From an uncultured Bacteroidales bacterium (GTDB taxonomy: Bacteria; Bacteroidota; Bacteroidia; Bacteroidales; UBA932): a DNA stretch of 64,000 nucleotides. Every line of letters starts with the position of its first letter. Within the stretch, counting starts at the first letter, position 1. The stretch is from positions 30,674 through 94,673 of the forward strand of contig UQMB01000011.1 in assembly GCA_900541925.1 (NCBI GenBank), written 5' to 3'. Made by a program: the position numbers and the translations under genes. The notes below the pieces were generated by a model. The model saw only the letters and a program-made list of their open reading frames with translations, was not told the origin of the DNA and did no database searches. Shown one piece after another: positions 32,378 to 43,100 of this stretch.

Positions 32378-33880
32378 ATGAAAACCAAGATCATCCTCGC
32401 CCTCCTGCCCCTGCTTGCAGGAGCGTGCAGCACGACGGCGGAGTACTTCCCCGCCAAGCAGGCGACACATGTCAATCCCGACACACACCTTGTCCTGACA
32501 TTCCAGGAAGCGCCGGCCGTGGGAGAGGCCGGATTCATACGCATCTGGGACGCTGTCTCAGGCGAATGCGTGGACAGCCTCGACCTCAGCCTGCCGTCCG
32601 GGCTCACCGAGAGCCGCACCTACGGCGACGACTGCGACTACACCAAAGTCCCTTATGACTATTCCCGCAGTTTCATCCCCACCAACCGCAACACCATCCC
32701 GGGGACCCCTTCAGGCACGGCCGAGCCTACTCCGCGCGACATGCAGCTCACCATCATAGGAGGCTTCACCGACGGATTCCGCTTCCATCCGGTGATAGTA
32801 CACGACAACACGGCGACCATCTACCCGCACAACAACATGCTCGAATATGGTCATGAATACTATGTCACCATAGACGACGGCGCCATCGTATGCGGAGGAT
32901 TCAAGGGCGTCAAGAAGGGAGAGTGGAGCTTCTCCACCAAGGCTTCAGGCCCGGCCGACCCGAGGAATCTCAGCGTCAACGCCGACGGCAGCGGTGACTT
33001 CAACACCGTGCAGGGCGCGCTGGACGCCGTACCTGATTTCTGCGGCGAAGTCACCACGATAGAGATAGCCGCCGGAGACTACGAGGAGATCGTATACGCC
33101 CGCAACAAGACGAACGTCATAATCCGCGGAGCAGGCAAGGACGCGACACGGGTCCACTATGCCAACAACGAGGTCTTCAACCCGCATCCGCTCACGGTCA
33201 AGACCAACGAGTGGCCGGGCACCTTCCCGTCACGCCGCGCCGCGTTCGCCCTTGACAACTGCAACGACATCACCATCGAGAACATCACCATAGCCACCGA
33301 CCTCAAGGGACAGGCAGAAGGCCTGCTGCTCCACGGGGAGCGCATCGCCATGTACAACGTGCGCATCATAGGCTCCGGCGACGCCCTCCAGGCCAACGGC
33401 ACCATATATATGCAGGACAGCGAACTGATCGGGGACGGGGACACGATCCTCGGACGAGGCAGCCTCTTCGCCTACCACAGCAGTTTCTACAACCACGGCG
33501 GCCCGTTCTCATGGGTACGCAATGTCAGCCCGGCACACGGGGACGTGTTCGTGGGGTGCCATTTCGAAGGTCTTCCCGACAAGCCGGCAGACTACGGCCG
33601 GACCAATGTCAACCACGGCACGGGCTATCCTGACGCGGAATTCGTGGTGATCAACTGCACCACACGCCACTTCAACCCTGCCGGATGGAGCAGCATCGGC
33701 TTCAAGAGCGCCAAGATGCTCGAATACCAGACCCGCGACGCCGACAGCGGCAAGCTCGTGGACACCTCCAAAAGGCACGAGTGGTCACGCCAGCTCGACC
33801 CTGTAAAGGACAAGAAGACAATCGCGAACTACTCCGACCCGGCATTCGTGCTGAACGGATGGAAACCTGAAATAAGGTAA
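32378..33880 (+). CDS. Pectinesterase-fold (CE8-like) lipoprotein with altered active site
   Basis: This 500-residue lipoprotein has a lipobox with Cys17 (PLLAGACSTT). An N-terminal beta-sandwich (about 25-190) is followed by a right-handed beta-helix of the CE8 family beginning LSVNADGSGDFNTVQGALDA (about 204). In active CE8 enzymes QDT, D-F/Y-I-x-G and GRPW carry the catalytic Gln, Asp and Arg. Here the first reads GSGDAL, the second DGDTILG, and no GRPW is seen (VFVGCHFEGLP instead). It may act on an unusual ester or only bind glycan. It starts the rightward pectin arm. Confidence 0.85.
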   Translation: MKTKIILALLPLLAGACSTTAEYFPAKQATHVNPDTHLVLTFQEAPAVGEAGFIRIWDAVSGECVDSLDLSLPSGLTESRTYGDDCDYTKVPYDYSRSFIPTNRNTIPGTPSGTAEPTPRDMQLTIIGGFTDGFRFHPVIVHDNTATIYPHNNMLEYGHEYYVTIDDGAIVCGGFKGVKKGEWSFSTKASGPADPRNLSVNADGSGDFNTVQGALDAVPDFCGEVTTIEIAAGDYEEIVYARNKTNVIIRGAGKDATRVHYANNEVFNPHPLTVKTNEWPGTFPSRRAAFALDNCNDITIENITIATDLKGQAEGLLLHGERIAMYNVRIIGSGDALQANGTIYMQDSELIGDGDTILGRGSLFAYHSSFYNHGGPFSWVRNVSPAHGDVFVGCHFEGLPDKPADYGRTNVNHGTGYPDAEFVVINCTTRHFNPAGWSSIGFKSAKMLEYQTRDADSGKLVDTSKRHEWSRQLDPVKDKKTIANYSDPAFVLNGWKPEIR

Positions 33881-33881
33881 G

Positions 33882-36188
33882 ATGCCAAGACACATAGCTT
33901 TATGCGCAGCCCTCATACTGGGCTGTGCTTTGTCATTGGAAGGACAGACGGACCGGGAGGCCCATCTCCAGTGGATGCAGGAGAACCTCCCCGAGTGCCC
34001 GGAATTCAACATGTGGCAGTCCGCAAGCGGCACGCTTCCGCCTGATTTCAGCAGTCTCAGGAGCGACAACCGCCTCCCTGACCCGCTGCGTTTCGAGGAC
34101 GGGACCATGGTCCGCACAGAAAGCGACTGGCAGCGCAGACGCGCGGAAATCCTCTCCCTGTACGAGAAATATGAATTCGGCACCTTCCCGCCGAAACCGC
34201 GCATAAGCCGGGTGGAGGTGCTTGAAGAGAAGATGGACGGCGACTGCCTCAGCCGAAGCGTCAAGCTCATCTTCGGTCCTCACGACAAGGGAAGCGTGCG
34301 GGTAAGCCTGACTTTCCCGTCAGGACATCAAGGGGAGAAATTCCCGGTGCTTCTCTCCCCTACCCTCGGCGGATTCGGCAACACCCTGCTGCGCAGGGGA
34401 TACATCTCTGCGGGCTTCGCCGGCAGCGACTTCGCCGATGACGGGGCGGCGCTGAGAGAACTCTATCCGGAATACAGTTTCGCAACCCTGCCGCGCAGGG
34501 CCTGGCTCATATCCATAGTTCTGGACTATTTCGAGACGGTACCGGAAATCGACATGGACAAGGTCGCCATATACGGCTACTCCAGAGACGGCAAGATGGC
34601 CGCCATCGCGGCGGCAAGGGACGAGAGGGTCAAGGCCCTCGTGGCCGGCAGCACCGGAGTAGGCGGTTTCGTGCCGTGGAGATACGCCGGAGAGCGCTAC
34701 GGCGGAGAGAGCATCGAGAGCACCACGAGGATGTTCCCGGACTGGTACAGGCCGGAACTGAGGTTCTTCTCCGGCAAGGAGGACAGGCTTCCCGTCGACG
34801 CGAACCTGCTCCTCTCCCTGATAGCTCCGCGCGCCGTCCTGATGGAATGGGGATTCAACGACGAAGTCGCCAACGGGTGGGCGCAGGAGAGGGTCTACGA
34901 CTCTGCACTTCCTGTTTATGAGATGTTCGGGGCCGGAGACCGGGTGAGCCTCCTGAGCGTGCCGGGCTTCCACGGGAGCAACGACATCCAGGCCAGCATC
35001 GATTTCCTGGACATACAGTTCGGACGCAGCGATGCCGCGTGGAGCTACACGCCGGTATTCCCGTGGGATTTCGACAAATGGAAACGGAGCAGCGGCGAGA
35101 GCCTGGACCCGGCAGATTATCCAGCCCATAAAAATGGCGGTAGGCTCGCGCGCAACGCCCGTGAATGGGAAGCGCGCAAACCCGCACTCAAGGCATCCGT
35201 CGAGCAGATGCTCGGGGAGAAGCCGGCCACAGCCGGAATCAAGCCTGCATTCTTCAAACAGGACAGCAGCGGGCCGGTCGAGATGCTGAAAGGCAAGTTC
35301 AGGCCGGGACAGCTCGGGCCGGATGTGCCGGCATGGGTGATGAGCAAGAAGAGTTCCGAGTTCGGATGGACGGAAGAAGACGGAGCCGTCGCCGCCTCCA
35401 AGCGGATCAGTTTCGGCCCCGACAATGTACAGGCTGACCTATACTACCCGGCCGGCACCCCGGAAGGCGCATCCCTCCCGGTGGTGATATGGCTGCACGG
35501 TTTCCACTACCCGCTCGGATACATGTGGGTTTACCGCAGGGACATCCACCCCGTCCTCGCACTCGTCAAGGAAGGTTATGCCGTCCTCGCATATGACCAG
35601 ACCGGTTTCGGAAGCAGGTACGGGGAGTACGCCAAGTTCTACGACCGTTATCCCCACTGGTCACGGCTCGGGAGGATGGTCGAGGATGTGAGCGGCGCGA
35701 TTGATGCCCTCGGGAAGGAAAGCCTCGTGGACAGTTCCAGGATTTCCGTGTTCGGGTATGCCATGGGAGGCACCGTGGCCCTGTACGCCGGAGCGTTGGA
35801 CGGACGCATAAGCAACATCGTGTCTGTCTGCGGTTTCTCCCCGATGCGCAGCGACAAGCCCGGGACGCCTCTCAGCGGCATGTCGCGCTACAGCCACCTT
35901 TTCGCCATGCAGCCGCGCCTCGGGTTCTTCCTCGGCCAGGAAGAGCGTCTGCCATACGATTTCGACGACCTGATCGCCCTGTGCGCGCCGCGCAATGTAC
36001 TGATAGTCCAGCCGACAATGGACCGCGACGCTGACTGCCGCGCCGTCAGGGAGGCGGTCAGCAGGGCTGCGGGAATCTACACCATGTCCGGCGCGGCCGG
36101 GAATCTCAAGCTCATGGAGCCTGACGACTATGCAAGAATGACCTCAATGACACAAATCAACATAATAAAATGGTTAAAAGAACGATAA
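33882..36188 (+). CDS. Two-domain alpha/beta-hydrolase, CE15-like esterase plus degenerate second domain
   Basis: This 768-residue secreted protein (signal ending SLEGQ) starts one base after the CE8-like gene. The N-terminal half (about 60-390) has the glucuronoyl-esterase motif YGYSRDGKMAA, with nucleophile Ser in GxSRxGK, and a likely catalytic His in VPGFHGSNDI. The C-terminal half (about 480-768) has the same fold, but its nucleophile elbow reads GYAMGG, with Ala for Ser, and the usual C-terminal His is not apparent (MEPDDYARM). The first domain probably removes esters from uronic acids of pectin; the second may be structural. Confidence 0.82.
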   Translation: MPRHIALCAALILGCALSLEGQTDREAHLQWMQENLPECPEFNMWQSASGTLPPDFSSLRSDNRLPDPLRFEDGTMVRTESDWQRRRAEILSLYEKYEFGTFPPKPRISRVEVLEEKMDGDCLSRSVKLIFGPHDKGSVRVSLTFPSGHQGEKFPVLLSPTLGGFGNTLLRRGYISAGFAGSDFADDGAALRELYPEYSFATLPRRAWLISIVLDYFETVPEIDMDKVAIYGYSRDGKMAAIAAARDERVKALVAGSTGVGGFVPWRYAGERYGGESIESTTRMFPDWYRPELRFFSGKEDRLPVDANLLLSLIAPRAVLMEWGFNDEVANGWAQERVYDSALPVYEMFGAGDRVSLLSVPGFHGSNDIQASIDFLDIQFGRSDAAWSYTPVFPWDFDKWKRSSGESLDPADYPAHKNGGRLARNAREWEARKPALKASVEQMLGEKPATAGIKPAFFKQDSSGPVEMLKGKFRPGQLGPDVPAWVMSKKSSEFGWTEEDGAVAASKRISFGPDNVQADLYYPAGTPEGASLPVVIWLHGFHYPLGYMWVYRRDIHPVLALVKEGYAVLAYDQTGFGSRYGEYAKFYDRYPHWSRLGRMVEDVSGAIDALGKESLVDSSRISVFGYAMGGTVALYAGALDGRISNIVSVCGFSPMRSDKPGTPLSGMSRYSHLFAMQPRLGFFLGQEERLPYDFDDLIALCAPRNVLIVQPTMDRDADCRAVREAVSRAAGIYTMSGAAGNLKLMEPDDYARMTSMTQINIIKWLKER

Positions 36189-38065
36189 TCGTACTCGCCG
36201 CTGCAGCGGCAGTACTGTGCTCCTGCTCAAGAGGGGACGTCAGCGTCACGGAAGACGCCCTTACCTATGTGCTTGACAACGGCATAGTCAAGGCGACCGT
36301 GGCCAAAGCATCAGGAGACCTGGTCTCAGTCAACTACAAAGGCAAGGAGATGCTGGCCGTCAGGATGGATTCCCTGGGCCGTCCGGACCTTGTCCTCGAT
36401 CCTCCCGGAGCAAATATGCACGGGCTGAACCCCGGGATGACCGACCACCAGTACGGCTTCTGGTCACACGATGCGGCCGGCCCGAAAGACAGCGGGGAGG
36501 CCGAGACCAGGATCACGATAGACCCGGCATCCAGCCGCGGGAAGATGGCGGAAGTGTCTGTCAAGGGCCGCGCCGTAGGGCGCAAGATGGGGACCGGCCC
36601 CGGCGCCACTGCGGACGGACAGTTCGCGGCGGATGTAGAGATCCGCTACGCCATTGAAGATGGAAGCCCGAAGATATACACATACTGCATCTTCACCCAC
36701 CCGGAGAGCTATCCGGCCACGGCCATAGGAGAAGCCCGCTTCTGCGCCAAGCTGGCCCCGATGTTCGACTGGATGAGCGTGGACAGCAAGGTTGACTTCC
36801 ATTACCCCAAAGAGCACTATGCCGGAGACAAGTATGTCTACACCGCCGTGCAGTCCGTCAATCCGGCATTCGGATGGTCCAGCACGAGCGACAGTCTCGG
36901 TTTCTTCATCCTCAACCCGTCCATGGAATACATGAGCGGCGGCCCGACCAAAGTGGAATTCATGGGCCACAGGGACACCAATCCGGTAGCGGCGCCGTGC
37001 GTGCTCAACTACTGGCGCAGCAGCCACTACGGCGGCGCCGAAGTCAAGGTCGATGAAGGCGAGGCCTGGGAGAAGGTCATCGGCCCGTTCGTGATCTACC
37101 TCAACAGCGGCTCGGACCACAGCGGGCTCTATGCCGACGCCAGAGAGCAGGCGGCAAAGGAGCGGCAGGCCTGGCCGTACAGCTGGGTCAAGGCCGAAGC
37201 GTACAATGTGCCGCGGTCCACGGTGAGCGGCAAGCTGACGCTCAACGACGGCGGCCGCACCATGACCAATGTGAATGTCGGCCTCACAGACCCTGAGTCG
37301 TTCTGGCAGAGAGACGCCAAGCACTACCAGTTCTGGGGGAAAGGCGACGCAGACGGGGCCTTCACGCTCAAGAATGTCCGCCCTGGCAGATACACCCTCC
37401 ACGCCTTCGCCGATGGAGTGCTGGGAGAATTCTCCCTCGCGGATATTGAAGTGGTTCCAGGCAAGGACCTTGATCTCGGGGAACTCGAGTGGAAGCCGGT
37501 CCGCAAGGGGGCGCAGGTCTTCGAAGTCGGCGTCCCTAACCGTACAGGTTCGGAATTCGCCCTCTTCGACAGCTTCCGGGATCCAGAGGTCGTACTGAAA
37601 TATGCCGCTGAATTCCCTTCTGATGTAGATTTCAATGCTGACAGGGGGGACTGCTCCAGTGAGTGGCCATATCTTCAGGTTCCGCACAACACATCCAAGG
37701 ACGCCACAGTCCGTCCGTTCTTCGGAGTCTCCGGAGAAGGCAGGGCGACCCCGTACACCGTCAGGTTCAATATGGACAAGGCCCCGTCCGCCGGAGCCAC
37801 GGCCACTCTCAGGCTCGCCATCTGCGGCACCGCAGCCCAGGAACTTGAAATCGGCGTCAACGGCAAGCCGGCAGGCACGCTCCAGCTCCGGCAGACCCGC
37901 GACGGGGTGATCACCCGCCACGGATTCCACGGCATCTGGTATGAGACAGAGTTCGCCTTCGACGGCAGCCTGCTCCGCGAGGGCGGCAACAGCCTCACCA
38001 TAACCCTCCCGGGAGGCTCGCTCAACACCGGAGTGCTCTACGACTACCTGCGGCTCGAAATCTAG
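36170..38065 (+). CDS. Rhamnogalacturonan lyase, PL4-like lipoprotein
   Basis: This 631-residue lipoprotein has Cys19 (AVLCSCSRG). The PL4 arrangement is visible: a large N-terminal beta-sandwich beginning YVLDNGIVKATVAKASGDL, a fibronectin-like domain II (TVSGKLTLNDGGRTMTNVNV, GAFTLKNVRPGRYTLHAFAD), and a CBM-like domain III (FNMDKAPSAGATATLRLAI to the end). PL4 enzymes cut the rhamnogalacturonan-I backbone by beta-elimination. It overlaps the previous gene by 19 bases, so the CE8, CE15-like and PL4 genes form one operon, closed by a strong terminator. Confidence 0.88.
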   Translation: MVKRTIIVLAAAAAVLCSCSRGDVSVTEDALTYVLDNGIVKATVAKASGDLVSVNYKGKEMLAVRMDSLGRPDLVLDPPGANMHGLNPGMTDHQYGFWSHDAAGPKDSGEAETRITIDPASSRGKMAEVSVKGRAVGRKMGTGPGATADGQFAADVEIRYAIEDGSPKIYTYCIFTHPESYPATAIGEARFCAKLAPMFDWMSVDSKVDFHYPKEHYAGDKYVYTAVQSVNPAFGWSSTSDSLGFFILNPSMEYMSGGPTKVEFMGHRDTNPVAAPCVLNYWRSSHYGGAEVKVDEGEAWEKVIGPFVIYLNSGSDHSGLYADAREQAAKERQAWPYSWVKAEAYNVPRSTVSGKLTLNDGGRTMTNVNVGLTDPESFWQRDAKHYQFWGKGDADGAFTLKNVRPGRYTLHAFADGVLGEFSLADIEVVPGKDLDLGELEWKPVRKGAQVFEVGVPNRTGSEFALFDSFRDPEVVLKYAAEFPSDVDFNADRGDCSSEWPYLQVPHNTSKDATVRPFFGVSGEGRATPYTVRFNMDKAPSAGATATLRLAICGTAAQELEIGVNGKPAGTLQLRQTRDGVITRHGFHGIWYETEFAFDGSLLREGGNSLTITLPGGSLNTGVLYDYLRLEI

Positions 38066-38092
38066 AGGCGCGGAGCCCCGCTCCTATAAACA

Positions 38093-38136
38093 CGATAAGA
38101 GGAGGTCGCCCAAAAGGGGTCGACCTCCTCTTATCG
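38093..38136. terminator. Bidirectional terminator hairpin
   Basis: A perfect 16-bp stem (CGATAAGAGGAGGTCG with its complement) surrounds a 12-base loop between the convergent PL4 and FISUMP-like genes. Confidence 0.9.
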
Positions 38137-38155
38137 TATGCCGTCAGCGGCAATA

Positions 38156-39400
38156 TTACTCCTTGATGCAGCGCACTGACATTCCGTCCGCGCGGGCGGC
38201 AGTGGCGGCCGGAGAGACGGTCATCGGTGACTTGGCGAAAGAGAGCACGCAGAAAGCGACTCCAGGCTTGCCGTAGCTGGCTTCAGCGGCGGCATTACCC
38301 CAGTAGTTGCCCCAGAGTCCGCTCATGGAGCCCATCAGCATTCCGTAGGCACCATAGTAACGGGTGGCGGCCGGGAAGAAAAGGCTGTTGCCGCTCTTCA
38401 CATTGAAGAACCAGCCGTAATTGAAATCCTCCGCATCGACTACCCCGTCGCCATTTGAATCAGCCACATCGAAAGAATCGACAGTCCACGCGTATCCGCC
38501 GGATGCCGTGAAAGTCCTGAAAGCGTCAGCAGGCGGCACGCGATATCCTACAGGGCACGGATCATAATAAGACTTCGCGCCCTTATTGGGGTAGGTATTG
38601 GTGGCCTTGTCGCGAAAGCTTCCGTCCGGGTTGCCCCAGAGTGCATCTACAGACTCAGCGAGCCAGTCCTGTGAAGTGGCGGCAAGTGCACTGCTGGCGA
38701 CGCAGACGGTAGGGTTTGCTGTCGCGAACTCAAGGGTGTTCTCCTCTGCGGAAGTCCAGGATGTGTGAGCGATGCTCAGCTCCTTGCCCTCGGCATCATA
38801 GAGAGTGGCGCCGACGGTCTGGGCGTCACCCGTCAGGGTCGGTGCAGGCGGGAACGGGTCTTTGCGTCCCCACTGGTAGAGCATGCCGTAAGGCTTCACG
38901 TCAGGCTCGGCGGAGAACTTCGAGGCCAGCGCGCCAAGGTTCATGTTCATCACGCGGTAGCCGGATTTCATCCCATAAGTGAGAACCTCTTCCTCCGGGC
39001 ACCAGATGTGCCAGCTCCAGATGATCTTGCCGTCGGCATCCTTGGCCGCTACAAGAGCATTGCCGGGCTTTCCGGAATAAGTGAAACGGATCTTCCCGTC
39101 AGCGAAAGAGACCGCGCTGACCATGCCCTTGTCCGTCTCCCAGACAAGGGCGGCGCTGGCAGGAGAGAGAGGCTCCGGTTTTTCCAGACCCTCGGTCACG
39201 GCACCGTTGCCGCGCACGGTGGCATCGAATGAATAGTCACCCGCCTCGTAGACGAGATAGCAGTTGGCCGTACCCTCATAACTGAGATTCATGGCCTTGT
39301 CTTCCGGCTCTGGTTCCGGGGCCGGTGCAGGGGTTTCCTTGTTGCAGGATGCGGCCAGCAGCAGCGCGAAGCCGCATGAAAGATAAAATAACTTCTTCAT
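38156..39400 (-). CDS. FISUMP-like surface lipoprotein
   Basis: The start is set at ATG 39400, giving 414 residues with lipobox Cys19 (LLLAASCNK) and an acidic Pro/Glu linker. The body has MNLGALASKF, YQWGRKDPFPP, DPCPVGYRVP and a C-terminal VRCIKE, typical of the Fibrobacter-type major paralogous domain (TIGR02145-like). Function of such proteins is not established; they are exported and probably cell-surface. A homologous protein is at 53181-54377. This gene reads leftward from the edge of the pectin locus. Confidence 0.82.
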   Translation of the reverse strand: MKKLFYLSCGFALLLAASCNKETPAPAPEPEPEDKAMNLSYEGTANCYLVYEAGDYSFDATVRGNGAVTEGLEKPEPLSPASAALVWETDKGMVSAVSFADGKIRFTYSGKPGNALVAAKDADGKIIWSWHIWCPEEEVLTYGMKSGYRVMNMNLGALASKFSAEPDVKPYGMLYQWGRKDPFPPAPTLTGDAQTVGATLYDAEGKELSIAHTSWTSAEENTLEFATANPTVCVASSALAATSQDWLAESVDALWGNPDGSFRDKATNTYPNKGAKSYYDPCPVGYRVPPADAFRTFTASGGYAWTVDSFDVADSNGDGVVDAEDFNYGWFFNVKSGNSLFFPAATRYYGAYGMLMGSMSGLWGNYWGNAAAEASYGKPGVAFCVLSFAKSPMTVSPAATAARADGMSVRCIKE

Positions 39401-39533
39401 GATATAATAGGATAATACACTTTCCCGGCAAATATAATAAAAAATCATAATTATGCAACGCGCTGAAAAACAGAGCCGGCAGATTGGAAATCAAAATATT
39501 TTTCGCATTTTTACCGCAGAAAAACCTTTTATC

Positions 39534-40166
39534 ATGATCCGGAAAACCGCCCTATGCGCAATCGCCCTATGCGCCGCTGCCATGTCAGCATCAGCCCAGA
39601 CAGCAGGTGAATATGTCCCGAACCGTGGTGGACAGCAGCCTCTCTCAGCACAGACGACAGTCAAATATGTCCCGGACTACTCCTGGGAAATCAGGGCCGG
39701 CTGGGGCTACGCCCCTGTGGCAGGAGCCCTCATATACGCCCTCACGGCAATCGGGCACATCACCCCTGACGAGACGGAAGCGAAAAACGACAAGGGAATC
39801 GCCACGGGCGACCTCTCCATAGACTTCGCGCGCAAACTCAACCGCTGGTTTGCAGCCGGAGCGGACCTGAGCTGGAGCAGGCTCAGCGGCACCGGCGACG
39901 ACGGCCTCAAACACATAATGGACATGTATGCCATCATGCCGAATGTCACGATGAACTATCTGACCAGAGAGAATGTCACCCTCTACGGCAAACTTGAAGC
40001 GGGCATAGGAGTGATCAACTTCGAATGCAGCGACCCTTCATTGTTCTTCGCAGCGCAAGCCTCCCCGATAGGAGTGACTTTCGGCCACAGTGTCTACGGT
40101 TTCGCAGAACTGTCAGTCGGCACACTCTACCAGGGAGGCAAGATCGGCTTCGGTTTCCGTTTCTGA
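39534..40166 (+). CDS. Outer-membrane beta-barrel protein
   Basis: The start is at ATG 39534, giving 210 residues with a cleavable signal (MIRKTALCAIALCAAAMSAS). Alternating hydrophobic strands and a terminal Phe (GGKIGFGFRF) are typical of small outer-membrane barrels. A linker with two similar phrases (EYVPN, KYVPD) follows the signal. It stands alone, divergent from the FISUMP-like gene and convergent with the GH95-CE8 gene. No function can be assigned. Confidence 0.8.
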   Translation: MIRKTALCAIALCAAAMSASAQTAGEYVPNRGGQQPLSAQTTVKYVPDYSWEIRAGWGYAPVAGALIYALTAIGHITPDETEAKNDKGIATGDLSIDFARKLNRWFAAGADLSWSRLSGTGDDGLKHIMDMYAIMPNVTMNYLTRENVTLYGKLEAGIGVINFECSDPSLFFAAQASPIGVTFGHSVYGFAELSVGTLYQGGKIGFGFRF

Positions 40167-40170
40167 GCGT

Positions 40171-43100
40171 CTACCAGTATCTCGGATCGATGCCGAACAC
40201 CTTTTCGGCCGTATAGTCAGCGGCTTCCTCCGCGCTCATCGCGCGGAGGCCCGGCCACTTTGAACGGGTGCTCATATCAGCCCTGATGCCGCTGTTGCCA
40301 TATTCATACAGGTGAAGGTCGGGGCTGGTGGCAGCATAAGGCATTCCCCAGACAGTAGGCCATCCGAGAGGATCCATCTCGTCGCAGTATTCGCTGTTGA
40401 GAATCGCCACCTTGGGGTAATTGTGCCAAGGACGGCCGATCGCTATGCCGCGGCCGTCATCCCCCTGACGCGGGCTTCCGTCACTGTAGGTGAATCTGCA
40501 CCGGTCGAAGACAAAACCATACTTCTGATCTTTTGGAGTGGAAGGCGCCGTTATCCAGCCGCCTCCCCAGCTGCGGATCTCGCATCCCTCGAAAAAACCG
40601 ATACCACCACCATATATATAGTCAGTGCGTCCAATCACCAGACAATTCTCAAAATAACTGCGCTTGCCTGAAGTCCAGAGATATATGGTATCCTGATAGC
40701 TTGATATGGCACAGTTCCGGAAAGTGGTGCGGTCCGCACAGACGGTCAGGGCAAGCGCCTGGCCCACAGGGCCTGCGGTATTGCGTATGGTCATATTCTC
40801 AAATGAGCACCCTTCCCCCATGATGGTAAGGGTGGCGGAGGTGCGCACAAGCATCGCGTCGCCGCTCCATTTATGCCAGGAGTCGGCAGGCAGTTTGTTG
40901 CCTGTCTGGGGGCTGTCGCCGTCATGCATGTGGTAGCTGATTATCGTCCCGTCCCGGCTCTCGCCGACGAAAGAGATATTGGTCTTGCCTTCCGGTATGA
41001 TGAGCTTCTCCTCATCATATACGCCGTCCTTGATATAGATGACAAATCTCTCCCTGGAGCAGTCCGGCGCAGCATTGATGGCCGCCTGAAGCGAGGTATA
41101 ATCCCCGCTGCCGTCCATGGCGACCACAAGATCGGCCGAAACTTCAGGATTGTCAGGAGAGAGAGTCACGACCACTGCCTGGCCCGGGACTGTCTCGATG
41201 TCATAGAGATAGCCGCGAGGCACTTCCGGTCCGTGCAGCCTGGCCTCAGGACTCACCAGCGGCCGGAGTATCTCCTGCGGCGCGAAAAGAGGATTAGGAT
41301 TCTCAGCGCCGTCCTTGACTTCCCTCAGGCCCTCACCCTGGAGCCTCCAGTATGAGCGTATGCGGAGATTCCCGCCCAGGGTTGAGCGGATGACGGCTTC
41401 CTGCAGGGTGTTGCCATCCCATTCTAGATTCTCGATCTCAAAGCCGCCGCGCGCACGAAGGCCCTTGATGGAACCCTTGTGCCAAGCGTCCGGCAAGGCC
41501 GGCAGGAGGTGCACGGCACTATCGTGGCTCTGCATGAGCATCTCCGCGATACCGGCCGTGCAGCCGAAGTTGCCGTCAATCTGGAAAGGCGGATGAGCGT
41601 CGAAGAGGTTTGGATATGTGCCTCCGGCCTCCCCTTTCTGCACCTGCGGATCCACATGTTTAAGCTGATCCTTGATCATCTTGAAGGCGTGGTTGCCGTC
41701 CAGCATACGCGCCCAGCAGCAGACTTTCCAGCCCATAGACCAGCCTGTGGAGGCGTCGGTACGCTGGGCAAGCGTGTTGCGGACGGCGTCGAAAAGCACC
41801 GGCGTACGGTATGGAGATATCTGATAACCAGGGAAGAACCCCCAGAGATGGGAGATATGGCGATGGTGGTCATCCGGAGAATCCCAATCCTGCGCCCACT
41901 CCTGGAGCTGGCCGTAGCGACCCACCTGCATCGGGGTAAGACGGTGGCGGAGCACCCTCAGCGTATCGCTGAACTCCTTGTCCACTCCCAGAATCGCGGA
42001 AGCCCTCTCGACATTCGAGAACAGATCCGTCAGGAGCTGGTTGTCCATGGTCACGCCGGACTGGAGATTGCCGCTCTGAGAGCGCGGCCTGTTCTCCGGC
42101 GAGTTTGAAGGAACCACGACCATGTAGCCGGTGTTCGGGTCTTCGACCAGGAAGTCCACGAAGAACTCGGCGGCACCTTTCATTATAGGATAGGCCTCGG
42201 CGAGGTAGTCCTTGTCCCCGTTGTAGAGGTAACGGTCCCAGAGGTGCTGGCAGACCCATGCCCCGCCCGTCGGCCAAAGGCCGCAGTAAGAGTAGTCAAG
42301 GGCGCCGGTGCAGCGCCAGAGGTCGGAGTTGTGGTGAAGCACCCACCCGCGGCAGTCATACTGTCCGCGCGCGGTCTCGCGTCCCGACTCGGACAGCTCC
42401 TTCACCATCCTCAGGAACGGCTCGTGCAGTTCGGCAAGGTTGGTCACCTCTGCCGGCCAGTAGTTCATCTCGGCGTTGATGTTGGTCGTGTAATTGCAGC
42501 ACCACGGCGGCGAGGTATGCCTGTTCCACTTGCCCTGAAGGTTGGCGGCCTGTCCACCCGGCTGCGAAGATGAGATGAGCAGATAGCGGCCGTAATTGAA
42601 ATACAGGGTCACGAGATCATTGTCCGATGTCCACGGGATCGCGACGGTGCGGTATGTCGTGGTCTGCGCATCCCCGTCATAATCGGAGGCGAGTTCGAAC
42701 TTCACCCTGTCGAACTGCTCCTTGTAAGCCGCGATGTGGGCCGCCCTGGCCTTGTCGTATCTGCGCGATGAGTTCTTCATATACGCCCCGCAACGCTCCA
42801 CAGGGTCTGCCGAGAGGTCGCGCCAATTGACGAAATTGGTCGCGATCGACACATAGACAAGGAGTTCCGTGGCGTTCTCCACCCTGAGGGAGTCCCCCTC
42901 GGCTATGACACGCCCGCCCTTGTTGACCGCCTTGACCTCGGTGCAGTACCTGACCGCCCCCTTGATGAAGTCGCTGTCTCCGGACACGCCCTCCATGCGC
43001 AGCACCTTGCCCCGCACAGTCGTGACAGGCGAAGGCATAGGGGTGCTCATCGACAATGCACAGCTGATCGCGCCCTTGCGTGAGGCCGTGATGCGGAATA

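Noticed and set aside
36464..37930. 488-codon minus-strand ORF
   Set aside because: Antisense shadow of the PL4 lyase gene, with repetitive composition.
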